DNA of 64,000 bases from GCA-016699895 sp964633435 (lineage in GTDB: Bacteria > Patescibacteriota > Saccharimonadia > Saccharimonadales > Saccharimonadaceae): assembly GCA_964633435.1 (NCBI GenBank), contig CAZWHA010000001.1, forward strand, positions 211,054 to 275,053. The letters are read 5' to 3'. Below the pieces are notes generated by a model. That model was given only the letters and a program-made list of their open reading frames with translations. It was not told where the DNA came from and did no database searches. Shown here piece by piece: positions 1-10,000 of the stretch. Position 1 is the first letter of the stretch, and each line of letters opens with the position of its first letter. A program made the position numbers and the translations under genes.

Positions 1-1
1 G

Positions 2-904
2 ATTATGACATCGACAAGCTCATTCAACACGGCTCCAAATGGTACGGGCATTTCCTTGGCGCGATATGGCATTGTTGGTTCTGCGACGTCTAACTACACC
101 TACTATCTGGACGACATTGCTATATCAAACGAAGGCTACCTTGGTCCAGCGGATCCAGCGCTTGTCGGTCCGCTCGAACTGGGCAATAATGCTGATTTTG
201 GTACGAATGGTACCGCGCTCACCATTGCCAATAGCGGCAATGCGACAAGCAGGTTTTTTCAAAGCTTTACCCAGGCCGGCCAGATTAGCTTTTCAAATAC
301 GCAGGCGGCACACGGCACACTTTCGTACCAGTTCCAGGCAGTGAGTGGAAGTGACAATATTGTCACTTGGCGTGGCCTTCACACGAACGCTGCCGCTATG
401 CGCTTTTATTTCTATTTTACTGCTAATCCGGCCGAACTTAATCCCTTTGCTCAGTTTACGACGGGGCCAGGCGGGTTTTTGCAACTTGCGTGGTTGGCGG
501 TTAATTTGAATGGTAGGCTGTGTGTACTGGATGCCACGAGCACAGTTATCTGGCAGGCTGCAGCGCCACTATCACTGAATACATGGTATCGATTTGAGTT
601 ATTTGCTAGCCTTGGCGGCACGGCGACAACTGGTACGATTCAAGCTGCGTACTATGTGCTCGACAACCCGACTGCTGTCGACAGTTTTTCGACTTCTACG
701 GCCAATCTCGGCACCGACCCCATTGCCTGGGCACGGTTTGGCAAAATAGCTTCGAGTACTACCTATGCAACACCGTTTTACTTGGACGAAATCGAGATCG
801 TCCAGAATGCCAGTGGTTTTATAGGTCCCTATGTGAGCTTACCCGCTCAGCCGCCAGCTGTCCCTGGTACGATCCCTCACCTTGGTTGGGGTAGGGAAGT
901 GTAG
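2..904 (+). CDS. LamG/ConA-like tandem-domain surface protein, 5' end cut by window edge
   Basis: The frame is open to the left edge, and the first ~45 residues match the end of the domain that follows, so the gene starts outside the window. Two copies of the same ending are seen: YYLDDIAISNEGYLGP near residue 33-48 and FYLDEIEIVQNASGFIGPY near residue 259-277. Together with the aromatic, beta-rich body (NTWYRFELFASLGG) this fits tandem concanavalin/laminin-G-like jelly-roll domains, usually carbohydrate or surface binding. The stop codon abuts the GTG of the next beta-helix gene. The product at 28894 has the same type of domain. Enzymatic activity cannot be claimed. Family assignment is by pattern only. 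Confidence 0.6.
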   Translation: MMTSTSSFNTAPNGTGISLARYGIVGSATSNYTYYLDDIAISNEGYLGPADPALVGPLELGNNADFGTNGTALTIANSGNATSRFFQSFTQAGQISFSNTQAAHGTLSYQFQAVSGSDNIVTWRGLHTNAAAMRFYFYFTANPAELNPFAQFTTGPGGFLQLAWLAVNLNGRLCVLDATSTVIWQAAAPLSLNTWYRFELFASLGGTATTGTIQAAYYVLDNPTAVDSFSTSTANLGTDPIAWARFGKIASSTTYATPFYLDEIEIVQNASGFIGPYVSLPAQPPAVPGTIPHLGWGREV

Positions 905-2008
905 GTGACACGGACTCGTCGAGCATACCAAGCTGCCGCTGGCTACAGATCTAATCGTGACAATTTGATTGCTGGCGCATATAAACCTGGTCCGGATACC
1001 ACCGGCCCTTACACTGTCGCGAACTGGACTGATGTCAATCCCTCGAGTGGACAGGTCATCACTATTTCGACGCCAGGCATCTACTATGGTCGGCGTTTCT
1101 GGGGGCAAGTTCGCGTGTCGGTTGCTGGTGTGGTGTTTCGCGAGTGCTGGTTTGCTGGCCCTAAACCATCGACGGTTGTCGTTAGTGATCCTGGCATCAT
1201 CCGCAACTTCGGTGCTAACCCGCAAAAGTTTGAAATCTGGGATTCAGTCATCGATCCTATGCCATGGGTCACCCAGCGTAGCGAGCCAAAGCTGTCTCAT
1301 CTGGCTTTCGGTATTCATGGAGGCAATATCAAAATGTATCGCAGTGAAGTTCGCAATATCCACGATCCATGGAACTGGATTGGGCCTGATCCTGCCGTTG
1401 CAAGCGCTGCAACGGTCCAGAATCAAGAACATCTATTGCAGCAATGCTGGGTGCATGCCGGGTATTATGAAAATAATGTCGTACCACCCAAGGACGGACA
1501 ACCGCATGCTGATGGATTTCAAACCAATTTTGGTCGTAACCTCACAATTCGCGGCAATTACATTGGCGGTCAGCGCGACATGACCGGATATCTCACATGG
1601 CCAGGTGGGTACAATGCTGGCGATGACTTCTTTGGCGCTGGAATTATGCTACAACAGGAAGTTTCCAATGATGATGGCTGGAAAATCGAAAACGTCCTCA
1701 TCGAAGATAATTGGATAGCTGGTGGCAACCACGGCATCAATCACTCGTATCGATCCAGCTTGCCAAATGATTTTGCGACTACTGTCATTCGCCGTAATAA
1801 ATTCACGACCCGCACTGGCAGTAACTGGAACCAATCCTATCGACTGAGCGTCGATAACGACACAAGCTCACCTCCCGTACAAGCATCTTCGGGCCCAGGT
1901 ACGTACATCATCAAGGGCACGAATATTCCTAGTGGTATATACTCTCAAAATACTAACGAGCAAACTGGATCGCTTGTAACAATATCGCCAGGCGGAATTA
2001 ATAACTAG
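905..2008 (+). CDS. Right-handed parallel beta-helix protein
   Basis: A 367-residue protein starting with GTG directly after the stop of the upstream gene, so the two are probably translationally coupled. It shows the repeated short rungs of right-handed parallel beta-helix (pectate-lyase-like) proteins: VVFRECWFAGP, NLTIRGNYIGG, VLIEDNWIAGG, TVIRRNKF. No signal peptide is visible; the N-terminus is Arg-rich (TRTRRAY) instead, as in the products at 2188 and 7059. It resembles the 2188 product in the ITISTPGIYYG / ITTNGTVIQNQ and FRECWFAG / FINCYFSAG segments. Such folds are common in polysaccharide-binding or cleaving enzymes and phage tailspikes. No catalytic residues can be assigned. Confidence 0.65.
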   Translation: MTRTRRAYQAAAGYRSNRDNLIAGAYKPGPDTTGPYTVANWTDVNPSSGQVITISTPGIYYGRRFWGQVRVSVAGVVFRECWFAGPKPSTVVVSDPGIIRNFGANPQKFEIWDSVIDPMPWVTQRSEPKLSHLAFGIHGGNIKMYRSEVRNIHDPWNWIGPDPAVASAATVQNQEHLLQQCWVHAGYYENNVVPPKDGQPHADGFQTNFGRNLTIRGNYIGGQRDMTGYLTWPGGYNAGDDFFGAGIMLQQEVSNDDGWKIENVLIEDNWIAGGNHGINHSYRSSLPNDFATTVIRRNKFTTRTGSNWNQSYRLSVDNDTSSPPVQASSGPGTYIIKGTNIPSGIYSQNTNEQTGSLVTISPGGINN

Positions 2009-2021
2009 TAGCCCTAGTTTG

Positions 2022-2050
2022 TTGACGTCTATTATGGTAATCTATACATA
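2022..2050 (+). promoter_or_regulatory. Promoter before the coupled leader ORF and beta-helix gene
   Basis: TTGACG at 2022-2027 is followed after 17 bases by TACATA at 2045-2050 (TATACA at 2043-2048 is an alternative, 15 bases away). It lies in the only sizeable gap between the 905 and 2188 genes and precedes a strong GAGGAGGAG ribosome site at about 2069-2078. Confidence 0.5.
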
Positions 2051-2080
2051 AGTAATATAAGCTGAACCGAGGAGGAGTGA

Positions 2081-2191
2081 ATGCTGGGAGGCGACATAGA
2101 GGTAAGTACGGCAGCTGATAATATTATACCTTTCAGTTCGTTAAACGTTCCGGATACAATTCCTTGTCTAGAGTTGGGAATACGCATATGA
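2081..2191 (+). CDS. Small 36-residue ORF translationally coupled to the next beta-helix gene
   Basis: ATG at 2081 follows an excellent GAGGAGGAG ribosome site by about three bases. The ORF encodes 36 residues (MLGGDIEVSTAADNII and onward, ending LELGIRI) and its TGA overlaps the ATG of the beta-helix gene at 2188 (ATGA). This layout suggests translational coupling. The product is not recognised; it could be a true small protein or a leader that sets translation of the large gene. Confidence 0.5.
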   Translation: MLGGDIEVSTAADNIIPFSSLNVPDTIPCLELGIRI

Positions 2192-3222
2192 GTATCGCTG
2201 CAAGACGACTTTCGAGAGGTGCAGTGGCTGCGTCAGACAATTTTATACTGGGCGTTACCATCCCTCAGCCGGATGTGAACGTCGGCGTATATCCAAGCGT
2301 TGCTCGTACGACCTACAGTGGCCCGACAACCATTACAACCAATGGTACAGTAATTCAGAACCAAAATATCACACAGTATATCACTATCAACGCCGCTAAC
2401 GTGACGTTTATCAATTGCTATTTTTCGGCCGGCGGCAACAATACGCCAGGCGGTATGGCCCAGTGTTCAGGGGCAAATTGTAGCAATATTCGCTTTTATC
2501 GCTGCACTTTCAGTCCGAGCACCTATAGTTATTCTCGAGATGCCGTGTACGGACATGACTATACGGTCGAACGCTGCCATATCGAGCATACTGTCGATGG
2601 CTGCGCGGTGGCAAATCAGTATGCAGCTGCGGCAAATGTGCAGATACTTGGCAGCTGGATAGGCAATCTCTCGTGGTTTGCCAATGACGGCGGTATTCAT
2701 GCTGATGGGACGCATAACGATGGGGTGCAGGTGCATAGTGGCACCAACATCCATATTGTCGGCAATGCCTTTTATGGCTATAAATTCAATGCACTCGGCT
2801 CGCCTGCGCTCGATAGTTCAGCGAACAACAGATATCCACAAATTGGCCAGGTACTCATGGCCAAAACAGAGGCTTATTATCATGTCAGCGACGTGCATTT
2901 TAACAATAACTTCATATGGGGTGGCGACAACGGTGTCAAGGCGACATCAGAGTGCTCAATACATAACGGCCCGGACGCGCCGTATGACCTGGAATGTCGC
3001 GACAACACTTGGATGGATGACAATCAACGCGATTACGGCTTTACCTGGAAGTTTTATATCATACGGACCGATAATCTCATGACCATCAATGGTCGCGGGC
3101 CATTCCCGACGACTGGCGCTACCTACGACCTAGACGGCAATAAGTGGTCGGCAACGTCGCTCGATGTCAGCCTAGCGCGGCGCGGCCAGCCGGTGTTTAT
3201 TCGGGCGGATGTAGCTAGCTAA
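2188..3222 (+). CDS. Right-handed parallel beta-helix protein
   Basis: The ATG at 2188 is chosen over an in-frame TTG at 2164 because it forms an ATGA overlap with the upstream 36-residue ORF, giving 344 residues. Beta-helix rungs are visible (YITINAANVTFINCYFSAG, NIRFYRCTFSPS, YTVERCHIEHT, VQILGSWIGN, IHIVGNAFYG). The DGTHNDGVQV segment near the middle is the Asp/His-rich kind of loop often seen in this fold. There is no signal peptide. It is paralogous to the 905 product. A binding or carbohydrate-cleaving role at the cell surface or on a tail-like fibre is an inference from the fold. Confidence 0.6.
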   Translation: MSIAARRLSRGAVAASDNFILGVTIPQPDVNVGVYPSVARTTYSGPTTITTNGTVIQNQNITQYITINAANVTFINCYFSAGGNNTPGGMAQCSGANCSNIRFYRCTFSPSTYSYSRDAVYGHDYTVERCHIEHTVDGCAVANQYAAAANVQILGSWIGNLSWFANDGGIHADGTHNDGVQVHSGTNIHIVGNAFYGYKFNALGSPALDSSANNRYPQIGQVLMAKTEAYYHVSDVHFNNNFIWGGDNGVKATSECSIHNGPDAPYDLECRDNTWMDDNQRDYGFTWKFYIIRTDNLMTINGRGPFPTTGATYDLDGNKWSATSLDVSLARRGQPVFIRADVAS

Positions 3223-3234
3223 TACCGAGATAGG

Positions 3235-3263
3235 TTGGTGAAGCGATGGTAATGTTATATAAT
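3235..3263 (+). promoter_or_regulatory. Promoter of the adaptor-headed beta-helix genes
   Basis: TTGGTG at 3235-3240, a 17-base spacer and a perfect TATAAT at 3258-3263, followed by a TAAGGAGGT ribosome site before the ATG at 3293. This probably serves the following run of closely spaced genes to 10187. Confidence 0.7.
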
Positions 3264-3292
3264 AAATCATAAGAGTTATAAGGAGGTAAGCT

Positions 3293-4540
3293 ATGGGGAG
3301 CCCAGGAGTAGGTGGATCAATCGGCGCGGCCAGCGACGTACTCTTCAACAGCCCAGCAGAGGGACAGATGATTCAGCGTAGCGGTAGCTACTGGGTGAAT
3401 GCAGAGTCGACGGCGGGCATTGCGGACGGCACGCGCTCCCTCGATAGCTTTAGCGGCGCCAATGACGATGCTAAACTAACAGCGGCTATCACCTGGCAAC
3501 AGGGGGCGACTGGTATGCCGGCGATACGCCTCGGTGCTCGTACGCATACATTCAATCAAACGCGACAACTTTATTCGGGGCTCAAGCTGGTCGGTACCAT
3601 TGCTGGGCCACAGAACCTTGAACAATCAAGCGGACAGTTTGTTTCGACGCGTATCAACCTTGGGGCGAGCGTAACCTCTGGGACGAGTTCGTGGTGGGTA
3701 ACGCCAGGCGGAAATTTATTCGATATCTATATGGCCAATTTTGCCGTTCAGGGGAATGCTGGTTCATCGGTTCACCAATTTATCGATGTGACGAGTGGCA
3801 CGCTTTACGCCTCACAATTCCATGCCCTGAGTTTTAACTTTATGCGTGGAGTATTCGGTCGCAAGGACCGTAAGTGTCTGATGACACAAGTCATTTTTTC
3901 GGGCCACTGGACAGCCAATAACCTCTGGGATACTCAGTTTAACCTCGGCGGTGCGGACAATCAGCTATGGGTAGGCGGCTATATCAATATAGGCCCATCC
4001 AGTAGTCCTCTACAGACTGGTACCTATGCAGATAACGATTATCAGTTGCTATTTGATAACTTAACCAAGACAGATGTTGGCTATATTTTCACCTCTTCAT
4101 TAAATGGATGGCGTGGACTAAAGGTAACTGGCAATTCTGGTCATGGCCTGCGCTTTTTCGGCGGGACGTTTGAGGGCTATAAGTCATCAAACGACAACTT
4201 AGCGGCCCCAGGAACGGTAATTCGTCTTGAGGGTGGTTCAGGGGCCTTCTTTGGCCCAAGTATTGGTCAGGCGATGCAAAGCCCGGATGCAGCTGAAGGT
4301 GGACCGGTACACATGACTGGCGGTGAATGGACCTTCTATTCACCTAACTTTTACCGTTCGCCAATGGCCGATACGCAGCCCTGTATCTACCACTCTGGCG
4401 GCAGGTTGCTAGTGATGGGCGCAACGCGTCACGAAGGCGAAGCCTGGTCGACTCGCCCGCGATACCAGAGTGCATACTCTGGACCTAACTCATCCGAAAA
4501 CTCCTTTTACTGTCCAGATATGTCGATGGTGAGCGTGTAG
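3293..4540 (+). CDS. Adaptor-headed tail-fibre-like beta-helix protein, paralogue 1
   Basis: 415 residues with a TAAGGAGGT ribosome site. The first ~38 residues (GSPGVGGSIGAASDVLF, then NSPAEGQMIQRSGSYWVNA) are shared with the genes at 4572, 5811 and, more distantly, 27366. The DV...SP..GQ.I....YWVNA pattern resembles short repeats found in phage tail-fibre proteins (family knowledge, not searched). The rest is beta-rich, with TQVIFSGHWT and GGADNQLWVGGYIN segments also found in the 4572 product. No signal peptide or membrane segment is seen. It likely forms an extracellular fibre-like or glycan-binding module, with the adaptor as a common attachment point; that function is inferred. Confidence 0.65.
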   Translation: MGSPGVGGSIGAASDVLFNSPAEGQMIQRSGSYWVNAESTAGIADGTRSLDSFSGANDDAKLTAAITWQQGATGMPAIRLGARTHTFNQTRQLYSGLKLVGTIAGPQNLEQSSGQFVSTRINLGASVTSGTSSWWVTPGGNLFDIYMANFAVQGNAGSSVHQFIDVTSGTLYASQFHALSFNFMRGVFGRKDRKCLMTQVIFSGHWTANNLWDTQFNLGGADNQLWVGGYINIGPSSSPLQTGTYADNDYQLLFDNLTKTDVGYIFTSSLNGWRGLKVTGNSGHGLRFFGGTFEGYKSSNDNLAAPGTVIRLEGGSGAFFGPSIGQAMQSPDAAEGGPVHMTGGEWTFYSPNFYRSPMADTQPCIYHSGGRLLVMGATRHEGEAWSTRPRYQSAYSGPNSSENSFYCPDMSMVSV

Positions 4541-4571
4541 CATGGTATCTTTCATGGAGGGTAAATAAGAT

Positions 4572-5789
4572 ATGGGAAGTCCAGGAGTAGGCGGCTCACT
4601 GAGTGCCGCAAGCGACGTACTGTTCAATAGTCCCACAGATGGGCAAGTCATTCAGCGCAGTAGCGGGTATTGGGTAAATGCTACTTCAACTGGCGGAGGC
4701 GACACAATCCCAACGAGTATTTTGCAAATTGATGATTTTCCTGGTGCAAATGATAACGCCAAACATGTCGCAGCCTGGGCCGCCGCGGCCAGTGCTTCGC
4801 GCAAACCTATCTTGCAGTATCCGGCACGTACATTCGGCCCGCTCTCGACACCGATTGCTGTCTTCTCTGGTATGCGAGCGATTGGACCAGACCATAGCGG
4901 CAGTGATGGCCCCAAAAACCAGGAAATTGGCGGTGGCAATCTCGTCCCCCATAAAGTCACGGTGAACTGTGGCACTGGCACTTCGTCGCTGTTTGTGCAG
5001 TCAGGGACCTATCAGGAAGTATTGTTCGCCAACATCTCCTTTTCTGGCTCGGCAGGCTCGCAGTGGTGGCACAATACCAATGGCTCAACGCAGTCGATTT
5101 ATCCTGGCCTGTTTCATTCGCTATCATTTGATGGGTTTAACACGGTGCTTGGTAATGCTGCACAGAAGTTTACTTGTACGCAGGTGGTATTCTCTGGTCA
5201 CTGGACGGTACTGAACTACCAAAACACGCCTATACATGTTGGCGGCTCTGACAACTCTTTTTGGATGAGTGGCTATTTGAATTCCAACTCGCCAGCGTCG
5301 GTTGCGGGTAATGGCAATCCGATTATCCACTTTGACTACCTGGAAAAGTCGAACATTGGCTACATGTTCATTACGGCTGAAAACGACTGGCTGGGTATGC
5401 GCGTCACAGGGCCAATTGCACGGGCGATTAGCGTGTATGGTGGAACGTTCGAAGGGCGGGCAACTGGCAATCCAGCCACTCGTCCAGTCATTGATATTAC
5501 CGGTGGGCATGTGACGATGTACAGTACAGATTTGGGGTATGTCACGACAGCCAATGGCGCAATTACTCAGTCCGGCGGCGTATTGGAACTGTACAGTCCG
5601 CACTACCGCAAAGCTACTGCTGCCGCTGTTACCTTCCCGATGCTGTATCAGACGGCGGGTATTGCTCATGTGACGCGACCTCTGAGCGCGGATGGCAACG
5701 CGATTCGCATTCGATGGAAGGATGCAGTACTCGGTACGCAGAATGAAGATATAGCATATCCAACAGGTAATAGCAGGGTGATATGGTAA
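4572..5789 (+). CDS. Adaptor-headed tail-fibre-like beta-helix protein, paralogue 2
   Basis: 405 residues, preceded by ATGGAGGGTAAATAAGAT (GGAGGG ribosome site). The N-terminal adaptor (GSPGVGGSLSAASDVLF, then NSPTDGQVIQRSSGYWVNA) matches its neighbours. The C-terminal part shares TQVVFSGHWT and VGGSDNSFWMSGYLN with the 3293 product, so they are tandem paralogues that have diverged outside the adaptor. Repeated short beta segments such as VIDITGGHVTMYSTD and ITQSGGVLELYSP fit a beta-helix. The function is not known. The position suggests one operon running from 3293 to 10187. Confidence 0.65.
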   Translation: MGSPGVGGSLSAASDVLFNSPTDGQVIQRSSGYWVNATSTGGGDTIPTSILQIDDFPGANDNAKHVAAWAAAASASRKPILQYPARTFGPLSTPIAVFSGMRAIGPDHSGSDGPKNQEIGGGNLVPHKVTVNCGTGTSSLFVQSGTYQEVLFANISFSGSAGSQWWHNTNGSTQSIYPGLFHSLSFDGFNTVLGNAAQKFTCTQVVFSGHWTVLNYQNTPIHVGGSDNSFWMSGYLNSNSPASVAGNGNPIIHFDYLEKSNIGYMFITAENDWLGMRVTGPIARAISVYGGTFEGRATGNPATRPVIDITGGHVTMYSTDLGYVTTANGAITQSGGVLELYSPHYRKATAAAVTFPMLYQTAGIAHVTRPLSADGNAIRIRWKDAVLGTQNEDIAYPTGNSRVIW

Positions 5790-5810
5790 CTTTTATGGAG
5801 GGAAGATAAT

Positions 5811-7046
5811 ATGGGAAGTCCAGGAGTAGGCGGATCGCTCAGTGCAGCGAGCGATGTACTATTTAGTAGTCCAGCAGACGGACAGATGATTCAGCGTAGC
5901 GGTAGCTACTGGGTGAATGCGACGCTAGCGGGTGGTGGCTCAGGGCGTCTAGGCGAGGTCGAGGCAGCATCGTTTAGCGGCGCCTCTTATTCTGATAAGT
6001 TTCGTAATGCATTATCGGCCGTTGGCGCCATGAACCCGAAACCAGCGCTGGTACTAACTCCCGGTGCTACGATTGATGCCGGCTCAACTCCGTTCTTGAT
6101 TCCGGCTGGTGTATCGCTGGTGGGCGGGGCTGCCGTGCAGACAGAATTCGGCCATAACTGCCCAATTTATGCCCGAGCAACTGGCGGTACAGCTGTCTTT
6201 CAGACATCACCGCGCGGTACCAACGAGAACGGCACCAAAGGCTGGAGCATGAGTAATATTGCATTCGAGGGGGTTACATCCATCTCGCTGTTTGCCGACA
6301 ACCCGATGGACTCCTCGGGCTCTATCTGGGCCTATAATTCACTCCATAACGTTTGTGCCGACCAGTTCAATCACGTTTATTGGGGGCCGATGCTTGGGAC
6401 GACGATCACTGGCACGACCTACTACAACAATATGACGAACACTGCTTGGTATATTGTTGGCTCGGACAATACCCTATGGACAGATGGTGGGTTCTTTGAG
6501 ATGAACGCTTGGACTGCCACAACTTACGCAGCCAAAGCGGCACTCCCAGCGATGGTGCGGCTTGGGACGCTGTCCAAAACGACGATTGGCCCGATGTATA
6601 TCACTGGTTCGCCGACAACCGTCCTGCAGCTCAGTGGTGGAGCTGGCGGCATCGCACTTGATAACTTGACGATCGAAGGCCGCCCCTCCCCTGGGTCGGG
6701 ACCGAACTATATGTGGTGCGCCGGTGAACTGATACGCCTAACAGGCGGTTCGGCCATCTTGCGTAACAAGTGGTACGGGTATGCCATGAAAGACCCAAGC
6801 GCTACCGGACGCGCTTCTGAAGGCTACATACACATCACTGGTGGTAACCATCTGATTGACGGCGGCTGCGTGCAAGTGTACACCGACCAGGCATCCTCGC
6901 CACCGCCCTTTATACGTATCACTGGCGGCTCTGTCATCGTTCGCAATATTACCCGCGGTTCCAATACGACGCAGAAGCCAGTGGTGCTGACCACAAATGC
7001 GGCATACGTTGACGCTGACTCGACAGTAACAGTAACGGTGGGTTAA
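5811..7046 (+). CDS. Adaptor-headed tail-fibre-like beta-helix protein, paralogue 3
   Basis: 411 residues with a GGAGGG ribosome site 21 bases after the previous stop. The adaptor (GSPGVGGSLSAASDVLF, then SSPADGQMIQRSGSYWVNA) is followed by a body that is mostly different from its two neighbours, keeping only GSDNTLWTDGG-type and IRLTGGSAILRN / IHITGGNHLIDG rungs. The adaptor DNA at 5880-5920 is identical to 3362-3402 although flanking regions have diverged, which points to recent recombination between copies. No signal peptide is present. Role inferred as for the other members. Confidence 0.65.
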   Translation: MGSPGVGGSLSAASDVLFSSPADGQMIQRSGSYWVNATLAGGGSGRLGEVEAASFSGASYSDKFRNALSAVGAMNPKPALVLTPGATIDAGSTPFLIPAGVSLVGGAAVQTEFGHNCPIYARATGGTAVFQTSPRGTNENGTKGWSMSNIAFEGVTSISLFADNPMDSSGSIWAYNSLHNVCADQFNHVYWGPMLGTTITGTTYYNNMTNTAWYIVGSDNTLWTDGGFFEMNAWTATTYAAKAALPAMVRLGTLSKTTIGPMYITGSPTTVLQLSGGAGGIALDNLTIEGRPSPGSGPNYMWCAGELIRLTGGSAILRNKWYGYAMKDPSATGRASEGYIHITGGNHLIDGGCVQVYTDQASSPPPFIRITGGSVIVRNITRGSNTTQKPVVLTTNAAYVDADSTVTVTVG

Positions 7047-7058
7047 CGAGGTATATTG

Positions 7059-10000
7059 ATGACTGGATTTGCCCGACGTCTACAGCGAGTCTTGCGACAA
7101 TCACTACCTGGCAGTACTAGCCCGACAGCAGATGCTGGTTCGGTAGCTGTTGGTGCAGCCGCTTATACTGTACCAGGCGATGCTATCTATGTCGCTACGA
7201 CAGGCAATGATACAAGTGGAACAGGGGCAAGCGGAGCGCCATATCGTACACTGGGGCGAGCCATCACTGCTGCCACGGCTGGCAAGACGATTGTGCTACG
7301 CGCTGGTGTCTATCACGAGGGCGGGAGCAGTCACACCTCGGCAATTGGGGTGCAAGTAACCAAAAACAACCTCACCATCCAGAACTATCCAGGCGAAGCT
7401 GTGTGGTTCGACGGTTCCAGTACGCAGACCGGCTGGACACAGTCTGGTTCAACATGGTATATTCCGTGGACCAAAGTCTTCGATCATAGTCCGACGGCCA
7501 CAAGTGGTGCTAACGACGGCACGGACCCTGGCTGGAAGTGGATTAATGATAACTATCCGTGTGCACCATTCCCCGAGCAAGTCTTTGTCGATGGCGTGGC
7601 GCTGACACAAGTTGGTTCGCTCGGCGAGGTAACGACCGGCACATTCTTTGTCGACGGCACGACGGCCAGCAACAAGATTTTTACGCCAACGCGGCTCTAT
7701 ATCGGTACTAACCCCAGCGGTAAAACCGTCAATGTCACTGATCTGCACGTATTTTTGAATCTCGGTGTGGGTTATAGTGGCCTGACACTCCGTGGTGTTG
7801 GCGTACGCCGCTACGGTAATGCTTTACCGCAGTATTCTATTCTGCGAATCGACGGCAACAATAATACGACAAACTCGCTGATCGAAAACGTTGTTATCCA
7901 AGATATCGCTACCATGGCACTCACGTCCAACCAATGTCATGGTAATACCATTCGACATGTCACGGTCAGTCGAGCTGGCTACCGTGCTATGGGTGGGTAT
8001 CGTTCTGACAATCTGACGTTTGATAAGGTGCTTATCGAATACACCAACACCGAAAACTTCAACTCCAGTCCTGATTCTGGTTGTATCAAGGTGACGCAAT
8101 CGCAACATGTCACACTGAGCAATAGTATTCTTCGCGACAGCAAATGCAAAGGCATGTGGTTTGACATGTCGGTCTACGATATGAATGTTTACAATAATGA
8201 TTTTTTCCGCCTCAAAGATACCTGCGCGTTCTTTGAAATCAGTGGCACTGGTATTTGTGCCAATAACCTCTTTGTCGACTGTCCGTCTGAAGCTGTCAAG
8301 GTAAATAACACCGACAATATGCAGGTTTGGAACAATACTATCGTAAACTGCGGCGCGCTTTCTGAGCGACTTACCCCTGATACCTCCAACCTTGGCAATG
8401 GCGACCGCCGTCCGCTAGCTGTCTACCAAGAAGCTCGCCGCCCGGCCAATACGTCGTATGGCCTCGACGGCCGCTATCCTCTTGGCCACGCCATGTACAG
8501 CACCTATATGACCTGGCAAATCAATGATATCGACATCCATAACAACATTGTGGCTGACACGCCGGCTAATGCCTATGCGATATTTTGTATTGATGACCAG
8601 CAAATGCAGTCTGGGGGCACCAATCAGCTACTTGCAAGCTACGGTGCCAACATGACCGCCAACGTCTTTCACTGGACCACTGCGCCAACGACGACATTTC
8701 CATACCCCTATATATTTCCGCCTACCACAGTCGGCAGCTCGACGCCAGTGGTGTATTCGACTCATACAGCCATGCGCTCAGCCACGTCGCTCAATGCAAA
8801 TGGCATCGAAATCAACGCCAAGGGCTCAGGCACATCCAATCCGTCACCAATTGATAGTAATTACGAAGTGACGACTGCCCAGGCTGCTCTGCATACTAAC
8901 GCTACGGCTCTCTCCGGAACCATCGCTACACTAATTGGCCAGATAGCTGGCACCAAGCATGCTGGCGCCTGGCGTGGTCAGACCGAAACGCCGCCGATTG
9001 AGGAGACGCCGCTTGGGCTGCTCTATGGTCGTACGATGACGCTCAATCAACACACACTCGCTGACATGCCAGCCAATACGACCGCCGGTACTTCACGATT
9101 TACCTACAAAACTCAGGCTACCGTGACCAAGATTCGTCTGACATTTATGAACTGGTATAATTCGAGCTACAAAGCATCGCCATACTGTACGGATAACAAT
9201 AATGCTGCGTCGGTGACGGTTCAAGCCCTAGTTTTTGGACCTGGTTCCTCAACCGGCACTGTCGTAACGGTGAGCGGCAACGTGTCGTGGACAGTGAATG
9301 GCGGGGCATGGGTACAGACTGACTGGATACCAGTAGCTATGACCGCTGGACAATCGTTTGATGTCCAGACCTACGTATCTGGTACGCAGTGGTATCCAAC
9401 GCTGGTCTATAGTGGTTGGTGGGCGAGCGGGAGCAACCAGGCGACGGCTGGCTCGGCCAAAATCACCAGTGGCGCCAGCGCCAGTACTGGCATCTATATG
9501 CCAGCAGTGGTAACAGGTGATCATTCGAACGCTGCACCGCTGATCCTCGGTGACTCAATTGCCTATAACTCAGCGTTAGGCACGCTGGGATATATCGAAA
9601 AGGGCCTTGATGGTAGCTACGGTGCTATCAATGCTGCGGTGGCCGGTGATCGTGCTTATTGGGCCCTGGACGGGACGGGTCGTCGCGCCAAGAGCTGGCT
9701 ATTTAACGGTGATTCGACTACGACGATCGTTGAGTATGGCCGTAACGACCTAGGTGACGGCCGCACTGTCGCACAACTACAGGCAAACCTACTCACGATT
9801 TGGAATCAACAGGCGAGTAGTGGCAGGCGTGTCATTCAAACAACTATCACGCCGCATACAAATAGTACCGATAGTTGGGCCACAGTTGGCAACCAGACGC
9901 CCGTGAACGCTACAGTCGAATCTCGACGGGTCCAGTTCAATGATTGGCTGCGTGCCGGTGCACCGATTGTCAGCGGCGCAGCAGTTGCGCCTGGCACTTC

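Noticed and set aside
5124..5669. Long minus-strand ORF of 181 codons inside the 4572 gene
   Set aside because: Shadow of the coding frame; no ribosome site or recognisable domain.
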